64,000 nucleotides of DNA from Neptuniibacter victor. Lineage in GTDB: Bacteria > Pseudomonadota > Gammaproteobacteria > Pseudomonadales > Balneatricaceae. Under the pieces are notes generated by a model, which made no database searches, was not told the origin of the DNA, and saw only the letters and a list, made by a program, of their open reading frames with translations. Within the stretch, counting starts at the first letter, position 1; each line of letters starts with the position of its first letter. The position numbers and the translations under genes were made by a program. Below are positions 29,672 through 39,113 of this stretch, piece after piece. The stretch is from NCBI GenBank assembly GCA_027943745.1, contig AP025763.1, positions 3,224,001 to 3,288,000 on the forward strand, written 5' to 3'.

Positions 29672-30438
29672 TTCGTAATTGATCCTTGCAGAAATTCACA
29701 AATATCAGCCAACACCTCATCACCATGAGAGCAAAAGGGTAGATGACCAGCTTCAGGGTAAACTTTTACCGTCGTGCCGGCCAATAACTCACAAGCTGTC
29801 GAAGCTTCTGCTGGCACTAAAAGATCTTTTTCACCAAATAGCTGCAAAACGGGCATACTTAAGCCAGACAGTTTGTCTCGCACATCATCACGAAGCAAAA
29901 CCAAACTCTCCTTGGCAGCAGCAGGCTCCACATCTTTAATGATACGCTTCAACATTTTTAACGTTTCACGGCCTTCTAAAGCCCCTTGCGTCTGCAGCAT
30001 AATAAAACGTTGTAATGTTTTAGCTTGATTGGCTTCTAATGCCTGTTCAAACTTCTGATGGGTACTTTCATCCATCGCGCACAGCCAGTCATCCCTTTGA
30101 ACAAAACAAGGATTGAAAGCTACTGTGATAAGCGCATTCACTCTAGCGGGGTACTTAGCGGCATACTCTACTGATACTTGCCCTCCCATGGACCAACCCA
30201 GCCATATCGCTTTCTCAGGAGCAGCTTCAGCCAGCATATCAACCACGGACTCAGCCGTATAAGGCACTGGATATTGAGATGAGCGCCCTAATCCAGGCAG
30301 ATCAATTAGCGTTAATGAAAAAAATGGCGATAAAATTTGGGCGAACGCCTCCCAAACATCACTTCCCATCCCCCAACCATGTAATAGTACAAGTTCTGGC
30401 TGGCCCTTATTTTCACGTCGACAAACATAAAGGCTCAT
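29668..30438 (-). CDS. bioH: Pimeloyl-ACP methyl ester carboxylesterase
   Basis: Alpha/beta hydrolase that cleaves pimeloyl-ACP methyl ester and ends chain elongation for biotin synthesis. The 256 residues carry [14 protein letters not shown] (17-30), the nucleophile elbow GWSMGG (Ser83) and the catalytic histidine near 232 in EAGHLP. The start overlaps the bioF stop in ATGA, and the stop overlaps bioC. Having bioH inside the operon, next to bioC, is the Pseudomonas-like arrangement. Confidence 0.95.
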   Translation of the reverse strand: MSLYVCRRENKGQPELVLLHGWGMGSDVWEAFAQILSPFFSLTLIDLPGLGRSSQYPVPYTAESVVDMLAEAAPEKAIWLGWSMGGQVSVEYAAKYPARVNALITVAFNPCFVQRDDWLCAMDESTHQKFEQALEANQAKTLQRFIMLQTQGALEGRETLKMLKRIIKDVEPAAAKESLVLLRDDVRDKLSGLSMPVLQLFGEKDLLVPAEASTACELLAGTTVKVYPEAGHLPFCSHGDEVLADICEFLQGSITK

Positions 30439-31592
30439 AGCACCACCTTTTCAAGCGATCTAAGCAATCGATCCACTTGGGCTTCGCTATGGGATGCACT
30501 CAAGGTAACACGCAGGCGAGCACTCCCTTGTGGGACAGTAGGCGGACGAATTGCGCTGATAAAAATCCCATCATTTTCTAATGATTGACTAATTTTCATC
30601 GCTTTCTCAGATTCACCAATAACGATTGGCTGAATTGGGGTCGGGGAATCCATTAGCGCCAAGCCTAAGGCTTCACACCCCTTCCTAAACTGTTTAATTA
30701 GCTTATTAAGATGCTCACGGCGCCAAGTCTCCTCACGCAATATCCGCAAACTTGTTAGCGTGGCCGCTGCGACAGCAGGCGGCATACTCGTTGTGTATAT
30801 GTACGTTCGAGCATGCTGAACCAAGGTTTCAATTAGCGCTTCTGAACCTGCGACAAAGGCACCAGCGGTTCCAAATCCTTTGCCTAGTGTGCCGACCAGT
30901 ACCTGCAAATCCTGATTTGGCATCGCATAATATTCAGCACAGCCCCCTCCTTGTTCGCCTAAGCAACCAAAACCGTGCGCATCATCAACCATCAGCCACG
31001 CACTTTCCTTTTTACAGACATCCGATAACGCTGGCAGATCCGCCAAATCACCATCCATACTAAACACGCCATCAGTGACTACGAGCTTTCTTCTTGCATC
31101 AGACTTTTCTAACTTCTTAGCAAGGCTATCAGCATCGTTGTGTAAATAACGCTGAAAACGCGCTCCACTAAGCAAGCCCGCATCCAATAGCGAGGCATGA
31201 TTTAAACGGTCTTGAAAAATAGCATCTTGTTTATTCAACAACGCATTAACGGCACCAATATTTGCCATATAACCCGTGGAAAACAACAAGGCTCTAGGGC
31301 GCCCAGTAAAATCAGCCAAAGCCTCTTCTAATTCATGATGCGTTTGACTATGACCATTAACAAGATGCGAAGCTCCACCTCCTACACCGTAGAGATTCGC
31401 AGCATCTTGAAAACTTTTAATGACGTCAGGGTGATTTGCCAATCCCAAATAATCATTCGAGCAAAATGCCAAATATTCACGCCCATCCACTTGAACCAAC
31501 GGCTGCTGTGGAGTTTGTAACGTCCGACGTTGTCGATAGAGTGACTGCTCTTTTCGCAGTTTTAGTTCTTTGGATAAGTCATCAAATGACAT
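30435..31592 (-). CDS. bioF: 8-amino-7-oxononanoate synthase
   Basis: PLP enzyme condensing pimeloyl-ACP with alanine. I use the ATG at 31592 (385 residues, E. coli 384), with GGAA at good spacing; an upstream TTG at 31646 would add 18 unconserved residues. Visible are [10 protein letters not shown], a [10 protein letters not shown] substrate loop, [10 protein letters not shown] and the PLP-lysine motif [11 protein letters not shown] with Lys238. It follows bioB by 61 nt. Confidence 0.95.
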   Translation of the reverse strand: MSFDDLSKELKLRKEQSLYRQRRTLQTPQQPLVQVDGREYLAFCSNDYLGLANHPDVIKSFQDAANLYGVGGGASHLVNGHSQTHHELEEALADFTGRPRALLFSTGYMANIGAVNALLNKQDAIFQDRLNHASLLDAGLLSGARFQRYLHNDADSLAKKLEKSDARRKLVVTDGVFSMDGDLADLPALSDVCKKESAWLMVDDAHGFGCLGEQGGGCAEYYAMPNQDLQVLVGTLGKGFGTAGAFVAGSEALIETLVQHARTYIYTTSMPPAVAAATLTSLRILREETWRREHLNKLIKQFRKGCEALGLALMDSPTPIQPIVIGESEKAMKISQSLENDGIFISAIRPPTVPQGSARLRVTLSASHSEAQVDRLLRSLEKVVL

Positions 31593-31653
31593 AACTGATT
31601 CCGAACAGAGAGGATTGGGGGGTGGTAGCACACCCCGCAATGACAAAGACGAA

Positions 31654-32736
31654 TTAAGCTTCGTAGAAATGCTGGCTATCTTGCTGCTTTTGCAAGTCTT
31701 TTATAATAGCCGCTTCTTGCGTTTCATCAGCATCTGATATCCGCTGTTCCATATTAATACCTAACTTATGGAAAAGCTGAACATCCCGATGAGTCTCAGG
31801 GTTTGGTGTCGTTAATAAACACTCTCCATAGAAAATGGAGTTTGCACCTGCAAAAAATGTCATCGCTTGCGTTTCATCACTCATCTGCTCACGACCCGCC
31901 GATAAGCGCACATGAGACGCTGGCATCATTATCCTAGCAACAGCAATTGTACGTATAAAATCCAGATGATCGAGATCTTCTACATTTTCTAACGGCGTAC
32001 CTGCCACTTTAACCAACATATTGATAGGGACACTTTCCGGCTGGACCGGCATATTAGCAAGCTGCATCAGCAATCCATATCGATCCGTAGCAGTCTCACC
32101 CATTCCCAAAATACCACCACTGCAGATTTTCATACCCGAATCGCGTACATTCTGTAGTGTATCTAGTCGATCTTGATAACTACGAGTAGTGATAATTTTG
32201 TCGTAAAATTCAGGGGAGGTATCTAAGTTATGGTTATAGTAATCCAAGCCAGCATCAGCTAATTGACCCGCCTTACCCTCATCCAGCATGCCTAATGTCA
32301 TACAAGTCTCAAGCCCTAGCTCTTTAACCTGTTTAACCATATCGATAACGTATGGCATATCCTTATCAGCAGGGTGTTTCCACGCAGCGCCCATACAAAA
32401 ACGAGTAGAGCCAGTTTCTTTAGCTTTTTTGGCCTTTTCAATAACTTGCTCAACCTGCATTAAGCGCTCTTTCTCAAGCCCTGTATTATAATGCCCACTT
32501 TGTGGACAATACTTACAATCCTCTGGGCAAGCACCTGTCTTAATAGACAATAAAGTACTCACCTGCACCTCATTAGGATCAAAGTGCTGCCGGTGCACTG
32601 TATGTGCCTTAAACATAAGATCATTAAAAGGCAGTTCAAACAGTTCTTTTACCTCTGCGGCCGTCCAATCATGACGAATTGCACCTAGCTGTTGCATCTT
32701 AGAAGTATCCCTCGGAAAATAACGCTCATGAAGCAT
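31654..32736 (-). CDS. bioB: Biotin synthase
   Basis: Radical-SAM enzyme that inserts sulfur into dethiobiotin. The 360-residue reading frame has the radical-SAM cluster motif [10 protein letters not shown] (Cys70, 74, 77), preceded by [19 protein letters not shown]. It also has the second-cluster residues in CMGAAW and in CMTLG, and the Arg in RLSAGREQM. An in-frame ATG at 32697 would give a shorter N-terminus closer to E. coli BioB; neither start has a strong ribosome binding site. First gene of the biotin operon, with a promoter at 32778-32805. Confidence 0.96.
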   Translation of the reverse strand: MLHERYFPRDTSKMQQLGAIRHDWTAAEVKELFELPFNDLMFKAHTVHRQHFDPNEVQVSTLLSIKTGACPEDCKYCPQSGHYNTGLEKERLMQVEQVIEKAKKAKETGSTRFCMGAAWKHPADKDMPYVIDMVKQVKELGLETCMTLGMLDEGKAGQLADAGLDYYNHNLDTSPEFYDKIITTRSYQDRLDTLQNVRDSGMKICSGGILGMGETATDRYGLLMQLANMPVQPESVPINMLVKVAGTPLENVEDLDHLDFIRTIAVARIMMPASHVRLSAGREQMSDETQAMTFFAGANSIFYGECLLTTPNPETHRDVQLFHKLGINMEQRISDADETQEAAIIKDLQKQQDSQHFYEA

Positions 32737-32758
32737 GATGCTTCGTTGTTCTACAGGC

Positions 32759-32805
32759 TATCCTGTCTAATAACGTAATTTTATCCTGACAGAAGGAACT
32801 GTCAA
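32759..32805 (-). promoter_or_regulatory. Promoter of the bio operon with a 9-bp direct repeat
   Basis: On the minus strand a perfect TTGACA (32800-32805), a 16-nt spacer and TAAAAT (32778-32783) make a strong sigma-70 promoter. Two near-identical 9-mers, GTCAGGATA (32782-32790) and GACAGGATA (32759-32767), are 23 bp apart; the first overlaps the spacer and -10. No classical BirA operator palindrome was seen, so the repeat is a candidate site for some other regulator. Confidence 0.65.
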
Positions 32806-32808
32806 CCC

Positions 32809-33495
32809 ATGACACCAAACAAAGTCAACCTTAGATCAATAATTAATCAATGTATTTTCTGCTATCAAACCACCGACCACCCATCAGGAGCCTGCTCATC
32901 ATGCCAAGATGATCTACCCTGGTTACTCAAGAGTTGCGGTATCTGTGCGTTTCCGCTTAACAGCAACAACCAACTTATCTGCGGTCAATGCCTTAAGCTA
33001 CGACCAAGCTTTACGAGAGTAGACGCCCTTTTTCTTTATCAATTTCCAATCGACCAACTGGTCACCAAAATCAAATATAATCAAAAAACGCAATTCATCG
33101 GTCACTTAGCACAACTACTTACATTAAAACTGTCATTACCATCATCCATTGATTGTTTAATCCCTATCCCAATGCTGCAAAGAAATTTACTTCAACGCGG
33201 TTTCAATCAAGCAGAACTACTTGCCAAAGAACTGAGCAAACTGACAAACCTTCCAATAGATAACACCTCCTTAAAAAAGCGAAGACCCACCAGCAAACAA
33301 ATGGGATTAAGCCGGAAAGCACGCCTAAAAAATCAGCTTGAGGCTTTTTGTTGTAGCCCCGTACCTGATAAAAATATCGTTTTAGTCGACGATGTCATGA
33401 CAACGGGAGCAACATTAGAAGCTGCAAGCCGAGCACTATTATCTGCCGGCGCTCATCAAGTGGATGCGATAGTCATTGCCCGTACACCTAGGTAA
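32809..33495 (+). CDS. comF: ComF/GntX-family phosphoribosyltransferase-like protein
   Basis: A 228-residue protein with an N-terminal Cys-rich zinc-binding segment (CIFC, CSSCQ, CGIC, CGQC) and a C-terminal type I phosphoribosyltransferase domain bearing LVDDVMTTGATLE (about 196-208). ComF proteins take part in DNA uptake in competent bacteria; GntX homologues have other roles. It is divergent from bioB, with only 72 nt between the start codons, the order also seen in Pseudomonas. Confidence 0.92.
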   Translation: MTPNKVNLRSIINQCIFCYQTTDHPSGACSSCQDDLPWLLKSCGICAFPLNSNNQLICGQCLKLRPSFTRVDALFLYQFPIDQLVTKIKYNQKTQFIGHLAQLLTLKLSLPSSIDCLIPIPMLQRNLLQRGFNQAELLAKELSKLTNLPIDNTSLKKRRPTSKQMGLSRKARLKNQLEAFCCSPVPDKNIVLVDDVMTTGATLEAASRALLSAGAHQVDAIVIARTPR

Positions 33496-33595
33496 GTAAC
33501 CTGGTGGAATAAATGGAAGAAAGACGTACCAGCTCATTGCTTCTTGTGACTAATCGATTAACATTTAACGATGCGCAATCAGAGTTAAGAATATT

Positions 33596-35224
33596 ATGGA
33601 ACTTGGACTTATCGGTGACTTAGCAGGAGGAATAGGCTTATTCCTTCTTGGTATGCATCTAATGACCAACGGCATGCAACAAGCAGCTGGCCAAGGTCTT
33701 AAGAAGGCACTACAAGCCGCAACGGAATCTCCTATTAGAGGGCTAACCTCTGGAATGCTGATTACCGCGATCGTACAATCATCTAGCGCCGTCACCGTCG
33801 CAACCATAGGCTTTGTTAATGCAGGCCTACTAAAATTACGCCAATCCATCACCGTAATTTATGGCTGCAATATTGGCACAACCATGACCGGCTGGCTGGT
33901 CGCCATGATTGGTTTTAAAATAAAGATCAGCGCGTTTGCTCTGCCTTTGGTAGCGATTGGAATGCTCCTCAAACTAACGGGGAACGATCGTAGAATGAGC
34001 CACCTAGGTATGGCTTTAGCGGGATTTGGTCTTTTCTTTATAGGATTAGATTATCTTAAAAATGCTTTCGATGGACTGGATAGCCAACTTCCTCTTGATC
34101 AAATATCTCATTCACCAATTGGACTGATACTTTTTGTCGCGGCCGGTTTTATATTAACCTTTTTAATGCAGTCCTCTTCTGCCGCCATGGCGATCACCCT
34201 CTCTCTAACCGCTGCGGGCTCAATTCCTCTAGCCTCTGCTGGCGCTCTGGTCATTGGCGCAAATCTAGGAACAACATCGACTGCCATGCTAGCCGTTATT
34301 GGCGCTACATCTAACGCAAAACGTATCGCAGCCGCCCATGTTATTTTCAACCTTATTACGGGCATTATTGGTGTCGCTCTTCTCGTTCTCTTAGCCGGGC
34401 TAATCAATAACGACCTTCAAAACCTTAGCCTAGTCACACTACTGGCGGCATTTCATACGCTTTTCAATTTGATAGGTGTCGCAGTCATGTGGCCTCTAAC
34501 AGACAAATTAGAAATCTTTCTTGGTAAACGGTTCCGATCACAAGAGGAAAGCATTGGGCACCCCCGCCACCTAGATAAAACTATTTTAGCTTCACCTTCT
34601 CTCGCAGTAGAAGCCATGAGCAATGAACTCTGCCGAGTCAGCGTGCTAACTTCCGACATGGCTCGTGCAGCAATAAGTGCTGATATTACAGAGATCAGCA
34701 AACTAACAGCGATGATGAACAATCTGCATGAACTGAATGGCCATATCGGTCGCTATAATCAAAAAATTGCACAAGAAAACCTAACTGAAGAGATCAGCAC
34801 AATCCTGCCATCGGCTATGCGAATTACGCGTTACTACAGCGAAATAGCCCGCCTATCAGCCCTTATGCCGAAATATTATGAGCATCTGGAACGACTTTCC
34901 GATCGCTCATTAAAAGAGTTAATTCACGATTATCAACATGAAACCATTGCCTTAATTGATAGCTGCGAAATAAACGAAAACTCTTACATCTCGGGGCATG
35001 AAAGCCGCAAGCTTTTGAAGTCACTGGAGAAACAGTATCAACACCTGAAAAACTATGTTGTTGAAAGCAACATTGAGGGCAAGCTCAACCCGAAAGAGAG
35101 CATCTCACTATTAGATGCGCTAAGTCATATTCACCGTTTAGCCGAACAAGTGGAAAAAGCAGCCCGTTACTGGAGCAGTTTAATCCCTATTCAAAGCCGT
35201 GAATCAATTATTAAACCGACGTAA
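33596..35224 (+). CDS. Na+/phosphate cotransporter family protein with PhoU-like tail
   Basis: A 542-residue inner membrane protein. Two Na_Pi_cotrans repeats each carry the QSS signature: VQSSSAVTVATIGF near residue 60 and LMQSSSAAMAITLS near 185. About eight hydrophobic segments lie in the first 310 residues. The C-terminal 200 residues are helical and PhoU-like (SNELCRVSVLTSDMARAAI). It is likely a sodium-coupled phosphate (or other anion) transporter of the NptA/YjbB type; substrate not proven. trmO starts 11 nt after it. Confidence 0.88.
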   Translation: MELGLIGDLAGGIGLFLLGMHLMTNGMQQAAGQGLKKALQAATESPIRGLTSGMLITAIVQSSSAVTVATIGFVNAGLLKLRQSITVIYGCNIGTTMTGWLVAMIGFKIKISAFALPLVAIGMLLKLTGNDRRMSHLGMALAGFGLFFIGLDYLKNAFDGLDSQLPLDQISHSPIGLILFVAAGFILTFLMQSSSAAMAITLSLTAAGSIPLASAGALVIGANLGTTSTAMLAVIGATSNAKRIAAAHVIFNLITGIIGVALLVLLAGLINNDLQNLSLVTLLAAFHTLFNLIGVAVMWPLTDKLEIFLGKRFRSQEESIGHPRHLDKTILASPSLAVEAMSNELCRVSVLTSDMARAAISADITEISKLTAMMNNLHELNGHIGRYNQKIAQENLTEEISTILPSAMRITRYYSEIARLSALMPKYYEHLERLSDRSLKELIHDYQHETIALIDSCEINENSYISGHESRKLLKSLEKQYQHLKNYVVESNIEGKLNPKESISLLDALSHIHRLAEQVEKAARYWSSLIPIQSRESIIKPT

Positions 35225-35235
35225 AATAAACGCAT

Positions 35236-35943
35236 ATGTCTGAAGCATTCGAAATGCAGCCTATTGGTATAATCTCTAGTCCCTACAAAGAGAAATTTGG
35301 CATTCCACGACAACCCGGACTTGCTAACAGCCTCATTTCAACCGTAAAGCTATTACCTGATTACTGCGCACCGGACATTATTCGCGGGCTAGAGGGCTGC
35401 AGCCATATATGGTTAATATTTATTTTCAGTGAATGCACCGACAAAGGCTGGAGCCCCACTGTGCGCCCTCCCCGTTTAGGCGGAAACAAGCGCTTAGGTG
35501 TCTTTGCGACCCGCTCACCGTTTAGACCTAACCCCATTGGTCTATCGCCAGTAAAACTCCATTCTATATGTGTAAAATCAGGCAGCGTAGAACTATCGAT
35601 AAGCGGTGCAGACCTTTTAGATGGCACACCGATACTGGATATCAAACCCTACCTGCCCTATTCCGACATCATCAGCGAGGCCTCCTTTGATATAGCCGAT
35701 AAGATTGAACTGCTGACTCAGGAAGTTTTCTACTCGGAACAAGCAATAGCCGCCCTCAGCGAAGCGGAACATCGCCTCAAACAACCCATCAAAAAACAGA
35801 TAACCGAATTACTAAAGTGTGACCCTAGACCCGCTTATAAGAAAAATAACCCGGATAAAAGTTATGGAATCCGACTATATGATTTAAATATTCGGTTTAG
35901 TATTTCAGACCAACATATTTTAGTTGATTCGATTCATGCTTGA
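35236..35943 (+). CDS. trmO: tRNA (t6A37) N6-methyltransferase
   Basis: SAM-dependent enzyme (TsaA/VirR family) that methylates t6A37 to m6t6A in tRNA-Thr. In 235 residues it shows the N-terminal IGIISSPYKEKFGIPRQPGL, HIWLIFIFSE, FATRSPFRPNPIGLS and LLDGTPILDIKPYLPY, all hallmark TrmO segments. The C-terminal domain ends with DPRPAYKKN and YGIRLYDLNIRF. Probably co-transcribed with the Na/Pi transporter. Confidence 0.94.
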   Translation: MSEAFEMQPIGIISSPYKEKFGIPRQPGLANSLISTVKLLPDYCAPDIIRGLEGCSHIWLIFIFSECTDKGWSPTVRPPRLGGNKRLGVFATRSPFRPNPIGLSPVKLHSICVKSGSVELSISGADLLDGTPILDIKPYLPYSDIISEASFDIADKIELLTQEVFYSEQAIAALSEAEHRLKQPIKKQITELLKCDPRPAYKKNNPDKSYGIRLYDLNIRFSISDQHILVDSIHA

Positions 35944-36040
35944 AGCTAGTCAAAGGAGCATCCATTCATACTATCTTCAGCCCAGATAGTTTAAAGTTAT
36001 GTTCATACCCTATTAGGTAGTAACTATATAGGTAGAAATT

Positions 36041-36391
36041 ATGAAATTCGCTATGCGCTTAATGATCAGCTTAAGCCTCTACTCCTCTTCCTTATATGCC
36101 GCGGATGACACCGAGCAGTGGCAAGACTGGATTTTCCAACTGCCCAGCCTAATAGAAGAGCGGGGCGCTAGTAGCTCAAATTATATGAAAAACTATCTTC
36201 AATGCATGGATGATCAACAAGCACTTAAAAGCCAACCTGACATGACAATAGGTAACATCATCGATAACGCGCTGGATTCGGGAAATGAATGCGCACCTTT
36301 ACTTAACGAGATGCTCGAAAACCTGACCGATCAACCTATCGATTCACTGAACGAAAAACAGAAAGAGAAACTTCTCCGCGATAGTTTCTAA
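36041..36391 (+). CDS. Hypothetical secreted protein
   Basis: A 116-residue protein with a convincing signal peptide (hydrophobic LMISLSLYSSSL, cleavage near YA-AD). The mature part is acidic and helical, with two Cys (in LQCMDD and NECAPLL) that could form a disulfide. No known domain recognised. AGGTAG lies just before the ATG. It may form a short unit with the 56-codon gene downstream, but the gap of 144 nt suggests otherwise. Confidence 0.6.
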   Translation: MKFAMRLMISLSLYSSSLYAADDTEQWQDWIFQLPSLIEERGASSSNYMKNYLQCMDDQQALKSQPDMTIGNIIDNALDSGNECAPLLNEMLENLTDQPIDSLNEKQKEKLLRDSF

Positions 36392-36535
36392 ACACAGCAG
36401 CACTTTGACTAAAGTATAAAACCCAAGTAAAATAGTCGGAATTAATAAGGATTTCGGCCACGCTAGACCACTAATAAGTTCGTCTAGATATTCAGGAACG
36501 AATAAGGAGAAAACCTAACCGTTAGTGAGGTGAAT

Positions 36536-36706
36536 ATGAATTACAGCATTGCACAAGTAGAAAATATCATTGAAGAATCAAGCGCATTATTTGAATGCTA
36601 TGTAGAACGAGTATTTGAGTCTGAATCCGTTAACGATCTGATGAGTGCGTCACACTGGTATGCTGATGCTTTCTACAATATGCTTAGCCACCCACAAGAA
36701 CGTTAG
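36536..36706 (+). CDS. Small hypothetical protein, 56 residues
   Basis: A short frame from the ATG at 36536 to TAG at 36704-36706 that I translated by hand. It is preceded by GTGAGG at good spacing and followed by a strong terminator, which supports a real gene. The product is acidic and predicted helical (NYSIAQVENIIEESSALFE), with an aromatic stretch (HWYADAFYNML) and one Cys; no signal peptide. I recognise no family. A toxin-antitoxin partner is not evident. Confidence 0.6.
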   Translation: MNYSIAQVENIIEESSALFECYVERVFESESVNDLMSASHWYADAFYNMLSHPQER

Positions 36707-36718
36707 ATTACTCTTATT

Positions 36719-36746
36719 AAAAAAGGCCGCTATTGCGGCCTTTTTT
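36719..36746. terminator. Bidirectional terminator between the small gene and the DoxX gene
   Basis: AAAAAAGGCCGC, a TATT loop and GCGGCCTTTTTT form a perfect 12-bp stem with U-tracts in both directions, 12 nt after the 56-codon gene and 20 nt from the DoxX gene stop. Confidence 0.92.
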
Positions 36747-36766
36747 AATATTCGAATTATCTGGCT

Positions 36767-37378
36767 TCACGCCTCATTACGACACGCCTTAGCAACCCAG
36801 TAATCGATACTAAATACACGCCCAGCCCCAGTAAAGAAAAGACTAAATAACATAATGAAGTATGTAATCGCAAACTCGATACCATTATTTAAAATAACCA
36901 CTGAGCCCCTGCCTGTTAGCCAATCGTAATTGCCATTTTCTTGCAGTAAGCTTTTAGCCGCGGCTAAACGCTCCTGCGCCTCAAGCACTCGCTCATTCGC
37001 TAACCAACTACCGCCATCAGCAATCGCTAACCAACCGTTTTCCCAATGCACCGCAAACGCCGCAACTAACATTGTTACCATTAACGGAATACTGATCCAA
37101 CGCACTGCTAACCCGACGATTAGCATTGCGCCACCCACCAGCTCAGTCGTGGCCGCCAATCCAGCAAGCACCTCCGGCATAGGTAAGCCTAACCCCCAAT
37201 CAGGGTTACCAAACCATGCGGCAGTATCCTCAAAGTGCGACAGTTTATTCCAACCAGCCTGCATAAACACAGGTGCCAGATATAAGCGGAGCAATAGTGG
37301 CGCCAGGCCATCCATACAACGCGTGCTATTTAAAATATCTTGTAAGCGGTTAGCTAGATTAATCACAGCATTAGCCAT
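36767..37378 (-). CDS. DoxX-family inner membrane protein of the modified-peptide operon
   Basis: A 203-residue membrane protein starting at the ATG at 37378 (AAGGAT just upstream); a GTG at 37426 is an in-frame alternative. Four or so hydrophobic segments are visible: LLLRLYLAPVFMQAGWNK, LAATTELVGGAMLIVGLAV, SIPLMVTMLVAAFAVHW and the last, FAITYFIMLFSLFF. The DoxX signature includes APVFMQAGWNKL and GLPMPEVLAGL. A charged loop of about 45 residues separates the third and fourth segments. It is the last gene of hvfA-B-C-doxX. DoxX proteins often accompany MNIO clusters; a role in redox supply or transport of the peptide is only an inference. Confidence 0.85.
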   Translation of the reverse strand: MANAVINLANRLQDILNSTRCMDGLAPLLLRLYLAPVFMQAGWNKLSHFEDTAAWFGNPDWGLGLPMPEVLAGLAATTELVGGAMLIVGLAVRWISIPLMVTMLVAAFAVHWENGWLAIADGGSWLANERVLEAQERLAAAKSLLQENGNYDWLTGRGSVVILNNGIEFAITYFIMLFSLFFTGAGRVFSIDYWVAKACRNEA

Positions 37379-37429
37379 TTTAACATCCTTCATCAATATG
37401 CCTTGAAAGCCTGAACTTCCCGACACTTT

Positions 37430-38206
37430 TTATATACTTGTACCCAGCAAAATACCTTTAGAGCGAAGATGCTCTAATGTTTGCAAGCCACCAGAAACAA
37501 CCTGCTCATGATCAGGGTGATTCATTTCCGTTGCGATTTGCGTCAACGCATCAATACCTGTGAGCTGCTCATCTTCAGACAATAGATAGAGAAGACGCCC
37601 CGTTACCATATTCACTTCCATAAAATTCACCTCATCCTCTCTATTGCGGTACGCAATCAAAAAAGTAGGCGTATCAGAAGGCGTCTCTGGTTGAAAATCT
37701 GGACGTATGCAGTGAACAGGGAACTGATATGAAAGCAACCACGCCAATGGAGATTGGACGGGGTGACCCTGTAGGAGATCACCATTCGCATCAACACCAC
37801 CAATCGGCAACTCCACTGTGGAAGCATCTAATGCCAATTCAACCCATTCATAATGGATTAACTCTTTTAAAAAAGCAGGATCGTCATCTATCGACTCACG
37901 TTCATTATTAACGTAATCAATAAACTCCTCCCCTATCTCTAAAAAGTAGGGGGTATGACAACGGTGGGCTTCAAAAAAACCACGCGCCAGATTAAGCCAA
38001 TAAGCCTCAGAACTAATTTGCTTTAATACTGGAAAATTCCCTGAAAGAAAGCCTTCAACATTATTGAAAAACAGATCCCTATAAATCGCCATTCTGCGAT
38101 CTTCAATATCACTTGGTGCAGCATTCACATCAGGGTTTCTAATATGCGCTGCAAACTGATATTGCAGGGTTTGAAAATGGGGTAGATCAGGCGACGGTTT
38201 GTGCAT
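37430..38206 (-). CDS. hvfC: HvfC-type partner protein of the MNIO enzyme (DUF2063 family)
   Basis: A 258-residue cytoplasmic protein. The N-terminal DUF2063 region shows LQYQFAAHIRNP, RRMAIYRDLFFNNVEGFL and FPVLKQI; this domain is helical and is the partner that presents the precursor leader to the DUF692 enzyme in related systems. The rest (about 95-258) is a winged-helix-like domain with YEWVELALDA and TFLIAYRNREDEV. The start codon lies 20 nt inside the upstream gene, so the two proteins are translationally coupled, as expected for subunits of one complex. Confidence 0.9.
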   Translation of the reverse strand: MHKPSPDLPHFQTLQYQFAAHIRNPDVNAAPSDIEDRRMAIYRDLFFNNVEGFLSGNFPVLKQISSEAYWLNLARGFFEAHRCHTPYFLEIGEEFIDYVNNERESIDDDPAFLKELIHYEWVELALDASTVELPIGGVDANGDLLQGHPVQSPLAWLLSYQFPVHCIRPDFQPETPSDTPTFLIAYRNREDEVNFMEVNMVTGRLLYLLSEDEQLTGIDALTQIATEMNHPDHEQVVSGGLQTLEHLRSKGILLGTSI

Positions 38207-39038
38207 GACTCATTTTCCACTGGTTTTGATAGAAACGAACTTGCTCAACCTCTTCAAGCAATTCAGGCAAAGGCGGTATATTAAAGTCTCGTTCCAATAA
38301 TGTAGGAACCAAACCAAACTGTTTATAAGCCTGTTGCAATAGCGTCCAAACAGGATCAACAACCGGCGCGCCATGCGTATCCACAATCAGATCTTCTGCC
38401 TCCGTATAATGCCCTGCTATATGCAGATACATAACACGTTCAGCTGGCATCGCTCTCAAGAACTCAGTGGCATCATAGCCATGGTTAACACTGTTCACAT
38501 AGATATTATTAACATCTAGTAACAAGTCGCAATCAGCTTCTTCCAATACCGCAAGTAAAAACTCTTGCTCGCTCATTTCCGAGCCAGGTGCCCCATAAAA
38601 AGATACGTTTTCCATCGCTATCTTTTGCTCAAGAACATCCTGCACTTGACGTATACGTTGCGCGACGTATTTCACAGCATCTTCAGTAAAAGGAATCGGC
38701 ATCAGGTCATATAAGTGCCCATCATCTGAGCAATAACTTAAGTGTTCAGAATAAGCGCGAATATTATGCTCACTCATAAACAATTTAAGCCTTTTTAAAA
38801 AATCCATATCTAATGGTGTTGGCCCACCAATAGAAAGGGATAACCCATGAGCAATAAAGGGATGCTGTTCTGTATATTGGCGAAACGCTTTACCAAAACG
38901 GCCTCCTAAACCCATCCAGTTTTCTGGCGCAATTTCTAAGAAATCAAACGCACCGGGTTCAACCGTTTTTAGCGTATCGGACATACAGCGCCGAAACCCA
39001 AAACCAGCACCCTCAACAGGATAACTATCTCTGCTCAT
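38187..39038 (-). CDS. hvfB: MNIO (DUF692) multinuclear iron oxidase, HvfB/BufB type
   Basis: A TIM-barrel iron enzyme related to MbnB of methanobactin synthesis. I use the ATG at 39038 (283 residues), preceded by GAGG at six nt; an upstream TTG at 39050 is poorer. Conserved stretches expected to hold the metal ligands and barrel strands are all present: FLEIAPENWMG, AHGLSLSIGG, YSEHLSYCS, MENVSFYGAPG, LLLDVNNIYVNS, HIAGHY, DTHGAPVVD and LLERDFNIPPL. Characterised relatives oxidise cysteines of a peptide precursor to copper-binding heterocycles. The precursor gene lies just upstream and the partner gene overlaps its end. Confidence 0.93.
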   Translation of the reverse strand: MSRDSYPVEGAGFGFRRCMSDTLKTVEPGAFDFLEIAPENWMGLGGRFGKAFRQYTEQHPFIAHGLSLSIGGPTPLDMDFLKRLKLFMSEHNIRAYSEHLSYCSDDGHLYDLMPIPFTEDAVKYVAQRIRQVQDVLEQKIAMENVSFYGAPGSEMSEQEFLLAVLEEADCDLLLDVNNIYVNSVNHGYDATEFLRAMPAERVMYLHIAGHYTEAEDLIVDTHGAPVVDPVWTLLQQAYKQFGLVPTLLERDFNIPPLPELLEEVEQVRFYQNQWKMSHAQTVA

Positions 39039-39061
39039 CTGCCACCTCAAACCTTAAAGAT

Positions 39062-39086
39062 CAAAAGGCCCCGCTTAGCAGGGCCT
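39062..39086 (-). terminator. Hairpin between the peptide precursor and hvfB (leaky terminator)
   Basis: On the minus strand a 9-bp stem (AGGCCCTGC with GCGGGGCCT, one G-U pair) with a 3-nt loop spans 39066-39086 and is followed by four T. It lies 28 nt after the precursor stop and 24 nt before the hvfB start. With so short a T-run it probably terminates only in part, which would give much more precursor mRNA than enzyme mRNA. Confidence 0.7.
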
Positions 39087-39113
39087 ATAAGCTGCTACAA
39101 AGTAAAACGGTAA

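Noticed and set aside
32737-32808. BirA operator at bioB
   Set aside because: The expected long TTGTAAACC-type palindrome is not present; only direct repeats were seen.
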